64,000 nt of DNA from Pseudozyma flocculosa PF-1 (Eukaryota > Basidiomycota > Ustilaginomycetes > Ustilaginales > Ustilaginaceae), in NCBI RefSeq assembly GCF_000417875.1, contig NW_006920881.1:595138-659137 (forward strand). The letters run 5' to 3'. This document shows, piece by piece, positions 55,680 to 64,000 of the stretch. Below the pieces are notes generated by a model. It was not told the DNA's origin and made no database searches. It saw only the letters and a list, made by a program, of their open reading frames with translations. Within the stretch, counting starts at the first letter, position 1; every line of letters starts with the position of its first letter. A program made the translations under genes and the position numbers.

Positions 55680-56515
55680 CTAAGACCGCCGCGATCTGCC
55701 TGGTCCATGTCCTCCCGGACCAAGCCTCGGAGCCGCGGGCGCGGTGGGTATCGTTGGGTCTGCCTTGACGGTGCAGTCGAGGAGGTCGCCGTCCTGGACC
55801 GCGAGCTGGTGCAGCGTCCTCTTTGCCACCGATTCGTCCGACTCCTCCCGGAGGCTCTCGATGGCGCGCTTGGTGGCCGTGTCGAGCTCGATGCCGTCCA
55901 TCAGATCCTCCATATCCCGCAGAGGGACGCGCGTGACACCTCCACCGACGCTACGGGCGCTGCACCTCGATCGGTCCCGGTAGACGTGGATCAGCCGGAA
56001 GGCGTGCAGCGATAGTGGCTGTGAAAGCGACGGGTTGGCCTCGTGCAGCATCTGCGCCACCTCGCGCAGCGTCGTCGTCTTCCTGCGAGCAGGTAGGCAG
56101 GGTCAGCGGTGTGAGGGTGGAGTCAGCGATACGACTCGGCAGATTGCCCAGCTGAGGGCATGCGTTCGGGCGGGAGAGCGCCTTGCCGTACCAGACGTAT
56201 AGCTTGTACTCGTCTTGCTGCGCTCTTGATCCTGATTCAAAGTCTTGCACCGGGCTAGGGGCAGAGACGGGCGGACGTCGCGCGTCAGGAGTGGACGTGG
56301 AGATGTGTGAGTGCGGACATCCCGATAGGTCGCGACGGAGCTGATGCGCAGTTCTGGCTCACCGGAAGGGCCCGGGCTTGGCGTAACATCTCAACAGGAA
56401 CGGCGTAGCCTGTGCGAGGGAGAGACGGTTGCGGTTAGCCCGCCTGGGCTGCCGCGAGCCCGCTTTTCAATCGTAGCCTGCTCACGTCGTCTCCTGGGGA
56501 GGGAGGCTTTGCCAT
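55680..56515 (-). CDS. SAP18: SAP18-like protein (Sin3/exon-junction associated)
   Basis: Four exons (56515-56486, 56409-56363, 56254-56192, 56082-55680) encode 180 residues. SAP18 has a ubiquitin-like fold and occurs in Sin3-HDAC complexes and in the ASAP splicing complex. The spliced protein reads MAKPPSPGDDATPFLLRCYA, RPVQDFESGSRAQQDEYKLY, then VWKTTTLREVAQMLHEANPS across intron 3, LSLHAFRLIHVYRDRSRCSA, VPLRDMEDLM and LHQLAVQDGDLLDCTV. The YVWKTTTLRE joint corresponds to the family's IYTWxDATLRE, which fixes the GTACGG donor. Four small exons make the gene easy to miss by ORF search. It is head-to-head with CDC7. Conservation is moderate, hence the confidence. Confidence 0.83.
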
Positions 56516-57403
56516 GGTCTCGAGGCTACCGCAGGGTAAGAAGATGGTGCGAGGCCGATGCGATGCAGCTTGATCTGTATGAGGCAGACAGAAGATTGAG
56601 ACGAGGTAGACGCAGATTGAGTCGCCATGCAAGGGTGGGCGAGAAGGAGGGTGACTTCCTGGTTGGTGGGCAGCCTGGCTGGCTCTTGCTTGCATCGCAG
56701 CCTTGCCCTCTGAAACCCGCGAGAAAAAGCCGTCGAAAAATGTGGAGCAACACGCCTCCAGGGTCCGCAGCGCCGCGTGAGCAGAGCTAGAGGCAGGCAG
56801 ACAGCTTAGCGGCAAGGGCAGACCCAACCACCCTCCAACAACCAACTCGGCCTCGGCTTCTTCCGACACTCTTCGACATTCCCTCATCGCCCTGCCCGGC
56901 TGCGTCCCGACCATCCCCCTCGACTGTCATCAAACGGCCAGCTACACGTCCGTCGTGACAACGGCGCAAGAGGAACAAGCTTGGGGATTGGAGCAACGCG
57001 GGCGGACCGCATCGTTCACCTGCCTCGTCACAAGGCGGCCGCGCCTCGCCACGCCCCTCGACCGCTTCCCACCGATCACCTTTCACCATCGGCTCCTCCG
57101 CATCACCTAGCACACCTTTCTCGGCATCTCATCAGACGATCATCCTCTGCTGCCCACCAGGGAGACCTTGATCACGGCCACCGAACCAGGCCCAGTCGAC
57201 CTCGTCATCAGCAGTGCATACACAGGTAGCGGGCCGATCCGCTCGGCATAGCAGACGAGTGCAAGGCGGTGGAGCCGGCGCAAGGTGCATATCAGGTAGT
57301 GAGACCGATCGGCTCACCTCTGCAGAGCTCCGTTCCGAGCCTGCTCTTGTCTGTACGACGACGGAAGTATCCCTCAACTGCGTCCAGACCCGCGCCCAGC
57401 AGC
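56516..57403. promoter_or_regulatory. Divergent intergenic region SAP18 / CDC7
   Basis: 888 bp. No TATA box. GTCGAAAAATGTGG lies at 56732-56745. The in-frame opening upstream of the CDC7 ATG (from about 57269) leaves room for a longer CDC7 N-terminus, but no better start is seen. Confidence 0.45.
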
Positions 57404-59489
57404 ATGGACACCGCCATCATGCAGCAGGGCCCCTTCGCACCGGCCGTCTGGGAGTCGGACCAACGCTCCCAGCAATGGGCTGCGTCGCACAGCCACGCAG
57501 ATGGTCTGGACGGTCAGTATGCCTCACTCGTGGCGGTCGAGTTTGATGCTCACAACGAAGAGGCCAGCGAGCCAAGCAGCGAGATGGACACCCGCGATGA
57601 AGAGGTGAGTACCGGTGCCTCGCTCGAGCGCTAGACGTGTCCCAAACACACGCCAGAGGTCAAAGGCCGACGCCAAGTCTCGCACCGCTTCACCCCCGAC
57701 ATTTCCAGGAGCTCGAACGGCTCGAGTGGGAGATCCGCGAGATGGAGACGTCGATCGAGGGCCTAGACGCGCACTACAAGATCGTCGACAAGCTGGGCGA
57801 AGGTGAGCCAGAGCCTGCCGTCTTGCTTGGCGGCCCGCCAGAAGGGGCAGACGGGCAGTGCTGAAATGATTGACGCCATCTATGCACCTCGACCGGCCAC
57901 TCGACTGCCAGGCACCTTCTCGTCCGTCTACAAGGCCGTCGACCTCCAGCACGCGTACTACGACAACGACCACTGGGCGCTGCGGCAGGAGACGGCAATC
58001 GGGACGAGGTCCAAGGTATATGTCGCTCTCAAGCGCATCTATGTCACCTCGAGCCCTTCGAGGATCGTCAACGAGCTCGAGATCATGGAGGAGCTGCGCG
58101 ACGCAGAACACGTCGCCTACCTCATCACCGCCTTCCGCGCTCGCGACCAGGTGGTGGCCGTGATGCCCTACAGCAGACATACCGACTTTCGCGACTTTTA
58201 CCGCGTGATGCCGCTCGTCGACCTCAAGTGCTACTTCCGCTGCCTCATGTCGGCGCTCCGCTCCGTTCACGAGGCCAACGTCATGCACCGCGACGTCAAG
58301 CCGGCCAACTTCCTCTACGACCCGCGCACCGGCCACGGCACGCTCTGCGACTTTGGTTTGGCAGAGGTGAGTACCGCAAAAGCCCCTTGTCTCGTCCCCA
58401 ACTGCGATCCGGAGATTGAGGGGAGGCGACTGACCTGCTGGTGCTTAGTGCCTGCGCGACGGCAGAGGTTCGAGCCCAACGAGTGGAGAGGAAAGTGCCA
58501 CCACACGTTGCCGACGCTCGAGCACCCGCATGGCAAGACAGAGATCAACCGCAACGTTCAGTCGATCCACTTCAGCCCTGGCGGCATGCTCGCTGGCGGC
58601 TCGGCGTCCTCGAGGTCAAAGGCGGCAATGGGACCTCCGGAGAGGGTCGGCTACCTGAAGAACGACACCAGGTGAGACGCGCGCACTCATTTCTCCTGCG
58701 GTCCCTCCTTGGCCCGCCCTGCTCACTCGTCCCACGTTTCTGTACGTCCCGACGTGCTCAGACCGGGCGTACGAGCCAATCGCGCTGGCACCCGAGGCTT
58801 CCGAGCGCCGGAGGTGCTGCTCAAGTGCCAGGACCAGACGCCCGGTGAGTGTAATCTGCTGCGCCTGTTCCTCTCGCTCTTGGCCCGGTGCCCTCGGCGA
58901 CGCCTGCTGACGCGGTCTCGGTGAACCCTCCTGTTCGCTCGGTAGCGCTCGATATCTGGAGCGCCGGCATCATTCTGGTGGCCTTCCTTAGCAAGCGCTT
59001 CCCGGTCTTCAATGCCAACGACGACACCGAGGCGCTGCTGGAGCTGGCGACCATCTTTGGCAAGAAGCGGATGGAGCAGTGCGCCTTGCTTCACAGTGAG
59101 TCCCGCGGTGCCGCTCCTTGCAGGTCAGTCCGGCGAAAGCATTCGCTGACGACCGATGCCTGCGTCGCTGCCCTGCTGCACCGCATTCAGACCGCACCTT
59201 CCAGTGCAACGTTCCGACAATCGAGGGCGGCAAGCGGATCAACGACTTTATCCTGCAGCTCAACCCTGGATTCATGGATCCAGGATCGCACCCGGACCCG
59301 GACCGATATCGTCTCGACGCCACCCGTGCGCTCGACTTCGCCAGGGCCTGTCTCCATCTCGACTGCACGCGTCGCTGGACGGCAGCGGCGCTCCTCGAGC
59401 ATCCCTTTCTGGCCAGCGACGAGGGACAGGAAGAGGCCTTCCACCACCACGAGGCCGAGATGCAAGACGCCACGACGCCGCGCCACTGA
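57404..59489 (+). CDS. CDC7: CDC7/Hsk1-family serine/threonine kinase
   Basis: Seven exons (57404-57604, 57709-57802, 57912-58366, 58466-58671, 58762-58844, 58946-59095, 59191-59489) encode 495 residues. Cdc7 with its Dbf4 partner phosphorylates MCM proteins to fire replication origins. Kinase landmarks: glycine loop KLGE-GTFSSVYKA across intron 2, the Lys of VALKRIYVTSSPSRIVNELE, catalytic loop VMHRDVKPANFLYD, DFG in GTLCDFGLAE, and GTRGFRAPEVLLKC, then ALDIWSAGIILVAFLSKRFP. Between DFG and APE lies an insert of about 80 residues, a Cdc7 hallmark. The C-lobe ends RRWTAAALLEHPFL. The acceptor at 58465 is the weakest join. The N-terminal 65 residues are not conserved, so the start is tentative. 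Confidence 0.92.
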
Positions 59490-60585
59490 TGAGCGAACAC
59501 TCGCCCCGCGTATCCTCCCAACAGCCAGCGCGCCGGCCATCTCGATGGCCAGGCAGACGCTCAAGCAGCATACCCTCACGACGCCGCGACGTCCTCGGTC
59601 CGCGCCGTGCACTTCCGCCGGCCTTCCTTAACGCACGCAGCCGCGCTCTTACTCGTAGACGCCCACGACCCGATCCGAATCATCCAACGACTCGCAACTC
59701 AAAAGCATCCACAGCAAGTGTCCACCAATCAAGCCCCCAGTTCCCGTCACGCATGTAACAACAACAACGACACCGACAACAACAGCAACAGCAACACGAA
59801 CAGGGCACCCGCCCGGCAGCGGCCACGCCAGCCGCAGTGGTCCACGAGAAAGGAAGGTCCGCCTCCATCAGCAGCAGAGTGATCGCGCAACAGCGACATC
59901 CACAGAGCCCCAGCGGAAGGTAGGCTAGCCAGCCGACCTCAACGGCGTCTCTCCACGCACGAGCCCATCTCTTTCCCCGATTGGTCGTCCATCAGGCAGG
60001 CAGACAGGCAGGCAGGCAGGCAGGTCAACGGGGAGATGCATGTCATTTTGGGGCCAAAAAGTACAGAGAGAGTTGGTGTGCTGTGATGTGTGTGTGCGTG
60101 TGGTGGGGCTTGAGATGGGCGAGCGAGGTGGAAGAGAGGGAGACGGCGGAGGGAGGAAACTCGCCTCGCCCCTTTCGACGTTCGCGCCGCCCGGAGGAGG
60201 ATGGTTTGGCATAGGGTTGTATGACCTGGACGAGGTGGAGCTCCACGTTGCGAGAGGTTCCAGGTACAGCGTCGGGAGAAAAGGCGAGGGAGAGCGGCTG
60301 ACGCTTCCCCGGCACGCCTTCCTCCCTCCTGGGTCCCTGCAGCGCAGAGGTTCGCTCCTCGTCCTCGACTCGACGTAGCGCCGCGAGGGGCGCAACGAGC
60401 GATGGAATGGGGGGGTTGACGGGCGTGTGAGAGAAGCGCGCGTGCGTGGATGGGTTGTATCGAGCGTGTGTGTGTGCGTGTGAGATTCGAGGGTGAAGCA
60501 AAAGAACAAGGGGGGGGGAGAGATCGACGGAAGCGGGGGGGAAAAAGGCCAGGTCTGCTCCCTTTTTGGGTGGTTGGGGGCTGCT
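59490..60585. other. Convergent intergenic region CDC7 / RPL18 with repeats
   Basis: 1096 bp between stop codons. It contains an ACA/AAC-rich tract at 59756-59805, a CAGG-type tetranucleotide array at 59993-60022, GTGTGTGCGTG words near 60090 and 60465, and G runs near 60510. Open frames of 80-280 codons occur on both strands but are low-complexity and unsupported. Confidence 0.45.
59993..60022 (+). repeat. CAGG tetranucleotide array
   Basis: Repeated AGGC units with one AGAC variant, about 7 copies. Confidence 0.85.
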
Positions 60586-62142
60586 TTACACCTTGAAGCC
60601 ACGCGAGGCACGGCGACCACGGGCCTTCTCGAACTTCCTGCCCTTGGAGCGGACGTAGGGCTTCTTGTTCTTGTGCGGGCCGAAGCCGAAGTGCTTGACG
60701 GCCTCGCGCGAGTTCTTGGGGCCGCGGAGCAGGATGACGTTCGAGCCGGTAGGAGCACGCTGGGCAAGCTGGTCGAGCGTCAGGCACTCGCCGCCGGCCG
60801 CCTCGATGCGGGCGCGCGCAGTGTTGGTGAATCGCAGCGCGGCGATGCTGAGCTTGGGCAGCTCGAGGACCCGGTTGTCGTCAGTGATGGCACCGACGAC
60901 GACAATCGTCTTGGGCGTCTCGCCCTCCTTCTTGGCGACACCGCCGCGGTTGCCAGCAAGGTAGATGGCGCGCGAAACCGAGACCGGGGGCTGGTTGATC
61001 TTCGACATAAAGAGGCGTCGGAGGACAACCTTGTTGAACTTCGAGTCAGTGCGGCGGGCCAGGAAGCGGTAGAGCTGTAGCGTCGAGCCAGTTGGGGAGA
61101 CGATGGAAGAAGAGCAAAGATCAGCATGTCGGTCGTTCGTAGAAGAGAACCTCTCCCTGCTCGCGATGCCCATGCCCTGCGCGTTCCAACGCCGCCTTCT
61201 TCCCCCGTACTGATCTGACGCTCCCTCCTTGCCCCGTTCTGAACACGAGGGCCAGCTCGCTCGGCACCCGTCCATCAGCAAGCGCCTCGTGTCTTGCAGC
61301 GAGAGCGAGCGGGTGCCTCCTGCCCTCGGCCTCTATCCACCTGCCAGCCTCTTCCTCTACCGGATTCCTCAATACCCCTTCGATGCCCCTGTGCAATTCT
61401 CACCTTGACGAGGAGGAGGAGGTAAGGGTCCTCGCTCTTGGGCGCCGTGCGGCGTCCGTTCCTGACGTGGTGCTTCTTGATATCGATACCCTGTTAGGCG
61501 CAAAGAGCGATGAAACACCCGCAGGCCGTCATCAGAATCTGTCGCTCGGTCTCCTGTCTCCGCAAGAGGAGCAGGTCGGTCGTGTATTCCGGGCACCCGA
61601 GACGACCAGCCGTGACGGAAGGAGCAGCAGCATAGCGGTCGGTGCAGCAGTGTCGAGAGGTGGAGCCTCAGTCGGAAGAGGCCTTGGCGGCTGATGCTAT
61701 CATCTGCCGGGCGTTCGGATCTTTCAGTCTGGCCAGACGTATCCTCGGCCGTCCCTGCTCAGGATCGGATATGCTCTCCTGTTCGAGCGCCGCCTCCTAC
61801 GGCCGCATTGACCATGGCTGATTCCTCCAAAAGCGGATCCAGCCCGTCCTCCCAGTGTGCGCCAGGTGAGAGATGGAGCATGGAAGCCCTTGTCGTCATG
61901 TCGGTAGGGTCGCAAGATGGGAGGAATAAGGTAGAGGGGAGGATGTGTCGCAAACAGAGGCTGGGTCTGTCGGTCCTGCTGCTGTCGTCGTCGTCGTCGT
62001 CGTCACGATTGTCGGGTGCCGATATCTGCTGCTGCCGTGGTGACGCCGCTGCTGCTGCTGCTGCTCCTACGTCGTCGTCGTCGATGGCCGTGGGTCGTCG
62101 TCGGGTGCCGGTGCGCGATGCGGCGTCGGTGCTACCCACCAT
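60586..62142 (-). CDS. RPL18: 60S ribosomal protein L18 (eL18)
   Basis: Three exons (62142-62140, 61490-61404, 61074-60586) encode 192 residues, near the family norm of 186-188. Large-subunit protein with the uL15-like fold. Exon 2 begins [20 protein letters not shown] with an AACAG acceptor directly before the Gly codon, so the start Met must lie in a separate exon. The best candidate is ATG at 62142, followed at once by a GTGGGT donor and preceded by a CA-rich leader. Exon 3 has [60 protein letters not shown] and [20 protein letters not shown]. Introns are 649 and 329 nt, long for this genome. The location of the ATG exon is inferred; the rest is certain. Confidence 0.9.
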
Positions 62143-62799
62143 TGTTGCTTCTTGAGGTGTTGACAGAGGTGTGGAGTGTCGCGAGAAGGGCGGTGATGGC
62201 GAGCTGACCTGGGTTCACGCTTCCGCTCATCGTCTGAACGGCGGCGGCGGCTGACCTGGCGCTGCTGCTCGGCCCTGCTTGCCAGGCCCGGCTGGCGGGC
62301 TGGCGGCTCAACGGCCTTTCCTCCAGCTGGGCTGCCAGTTGAGCTCGCCCAGTAGGCTGGGTCAGCGCTGGCCGCTGGGCCTGCGCGGACCCGGCCAATT
62401 TTCGAATTTTCGTCTGAGGGCTGCCTCGGCCGAAGGTCCAATCTGGGGTCAAAGGAGCGCACGTGAGCTGCTAGTTTCGGAGCCGGTCAAAACCTCTGCA
62501 CCTCCCGATTTCAAAGAGCCGTCCCCGATGATGAGCTTCGGATCTCGGCTCGAAAATGACCGAGCGGTGATCGGAGCTGCGGGGTGGATCGAGCTCGTGC
62601 GCGCCAGGGAGCTGAGGCGGGGCGGGGGCCCTTGACTGGACCTGTGCGTCGCACAAGCCCTGCACCTTCCCTGCGCGCATCCACCTTCTCGTCAACCCCT
62701 GTCTCGCTCATCGACACCACCCCCTCATCCTGATCCTCTTCTACGACCCACTGCACCTGTACTGAGCTCGCGCTCGCACCCACACGGACTGTTGTAGAA
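62143..62799. promoter_or_regulatory. Bidirectional promoter RPL18 / TRA2-like gene
   Basis: 657 bp. AATTTTC at 62397-62403 and GAATTTTCG at 62404-62412 form tandem RRPE-like words. GATGAGCT at 62530-62537 equals the core of the fungal PAC element, which commonly pairs with RRPE at ribosome-biogenesis genes. Confidence 0.55.
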
Positions 62800-64000
62800 A
62801 TGGTGAGTCCCCTTATGTCACGCCAGACGTTTGCCTCAGGGCGGCGTCAGGACCCAGCCTCTGCGCCCTGCCCGTGCGGTCGCACTGACCCTCCACTGCT
62901 TCCTACCGCACGGCCCCTCCCTCCCATCTTGCCCCCTGCCTGCCTGCCTTCCCTTTCCCTCAGGACTACTCTGACATTGACGCCGACAGGCAGCCCTCTC
63001 GCGGAAGGTCGCTCTCGCGCTCGCGATCTCGCTCCCGCACTCGCTCCCGCTCCGCCACTCCCCGTGCCGATAGGCGCCCGCTCTCGCGCAGCCGCAGCCC
63101 CGCCCCTGCACGTTACCGCGACCTCTCGCGCTCTCCCAGCCCGCGCCGCGATGGCCGCGACCGCTCTCGCGACCGCGAGCGTGAGCGCGATGGCCGCCGT
63201 GAGCGCGACCGCTCTCGCGAGAGGCCCAGCAGGTACCAGAGGTAAGGATCCGGCTCTATCCTCTCTTCAAAAGCTTGGGTGACTCCGCAAGTGCTGACCG
63301 CCAGTCTTTGCGCTCCTCCACATTCCTGCCTTGCCCTGCCTCAACAGGGAGCGTTCTCCCGTCCGTGTCCCCCCGCCCAAGCCTCGTGGCGCCCCCGAGC
63401 ACGTCGACCCTTCCAACGTCGTCGGTGTCTTTGGGCTGAGCATCCGCACCGTCGAGGCCGACCTCATGCACGAGTTCGGCCGCATCGCCCCGGTCGAGAA
63501 GGTCGTCGTCGTCTACGACGCCAGGTCTGGCCGCTCCCGAGGCTTCGGCTTCATCACCATGAAGGATTCGGACGGCGCTGCTGCCGCCATCGAGGCCCTC
63601 AACGGCATCGACCTTCACGGCCGACGCATTCGTGTCGATTTCTCCACCACCAAGAGGCCGCACGACCCGACCCCGGGTGTCTACAAGGGCGAGCCCAGGC
63701 TCGACGACCGCTACGACGGCCGCGGTGGCGACAGCTACTCTCGCTACGGCGGCGGTGGCGGCAGCTCGTACCGCCGAGGTGGAGACAGCTACTACGCCCG
63801 CGACCCGCGTGACATGCGTGGACCGCCCCCCTACCGCGGCGGCGACTCTTACCGTGCCCCCGCGCGCGGACCCGACTCGGCCAACGACTGGCGTCGCCGT
63901 GCCAGCCCCCCGCGCCGCGACCGTCGATCGATGAGCCCGGGCCGCGGCGGAGGCGGCCGCAGGAGGTACTCGCGTTCCCCCTCGCCGCGTCGATCGCGCG
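62800..64000 (+). CDS. TRA2-like SR/RRM splicing factor (3' end beyond window)
   Basis: Three exons are visible: 62800-62802 (ATG only), 62964-63241 and 63348 to the window edge. GTGAGT follows the ATG directly and CCCTCAG precedes DYSDIDADRQPSRGR. An N-terminal RS domain (SRSRSRSRTRSRS, RDRSRDRERERDGRRERDRS) is followed by one RRM at about residues 110-195: RNP2-like VVGVFGLSIRT, RNP1 RSRGFGFITMKD, and IDLHGRRIRVDFSTTKRPH. After the RRM come Gly/Tyr/Arg-rich and RS stretches. RS-RRM-RS order is that of transformer-2, which binds purine-rich exonic enhancers; here the link to TRA2 is by layout and RRM look. At least 340 residues are present, and the stop lies outside. It shares its promoter with RPL18. 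Confidence 0.88.

Noticed and set aside
1..64000. Mobile element, virus-derived or horizontally acquired island
   Set aside because: No transposase, reverse transcriptase, integrase, long terminal repeats or shift in codon use were noticed; genes are conserved fungal ones.

Overview
This window is nuclear DNA of a GC-rich fungus, most likely a basidiomycete and plausibly a smut relative (Ustilaginomycotina). The reasons are dense genes on both strands, many 75-130 nt GT-AG introns, tiny first exons, split tRNA genes, and a yeast-type gene set (ARO2, LEU2, ARB1, SNF4, TIP41, RPD3) with long disordered extensions. The species cannot be named from the sequence. Gene models were built by joining reading frames across GT-AG introns; every multi-exon model below closes in frame. 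I see no bacterial, viral, plasmid or transposon content, and no secondary-metabolite cluster.

Layout. 0-8.3 kb: class I O-methyltransferase (+), tubulin cofactor C (-), chorismate synthase ARO2 (+), an EthD-like small protein (-), 3-isopropylmalate dehydrogenase LEU2 (+). 8.7-16.5 kb: PA-TM-RING protein (-), a secreted and probably GPI-anchored tannase/feruloyl esterase (+), an Ala/Lys-rich unknown with an assembly gap (-). 18-25.7 kb: tRNA-Tyr (+), ABCF ATPase ARB1 (-), mitochondrial ribosomal mL41 (+), tRNA-Leu (-), AMPK gamma subunit SNF4 (-). 25.7-28.4 kb is the largest stretch without a supported gene.

28.4-39 kb: an acidic unknown (+), an ELYS-like protein (-), class I histone deacetylase RPD3 (+), TIP41 (+). 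39-49.5 kb: NOB1 (-, with a gap), an F-box/SirB1/YccV protein of FBXO21 type (+), WD40 protein SKI8 (-), CCCH/FG nucleoporin NUP42 (+). 49.7-64 kb: clathrin light chain (-), RPS11 (-) head-to-head with RPS12 (+), SAP18 (-) head-to-head with CDC7 kinase (+), RPL18 (-) head-to-head with a TRA2-like splicing factor (+) that runs off the edge.

How the genes relate: this is ordinary housekeeping sequence, not an operon or island. Themes recur: translation and ribosome assembly (ARB1, mL41, NOB1, RPS11, RPS12, RPL18), Rpd3-type chromatin repression (RPD3, SAP18), nuclear pore (ELYS-like, NUP42), nutrient signalling (SNF4, TIP41) and amino-acid biosynthesis (ARO2, LEU2). The best leads are start codons isolated by an intron in three genes, a tannase whose last intron decides between a soluble and a GPI-anchored form, AT-rich RRPE-like motifs concentrated at ribosome-related promoters, a RING finger lacking one zinc ligand, and a coding-like segment interrupted by an in-frame TGA at 55.3-55.5 kb.
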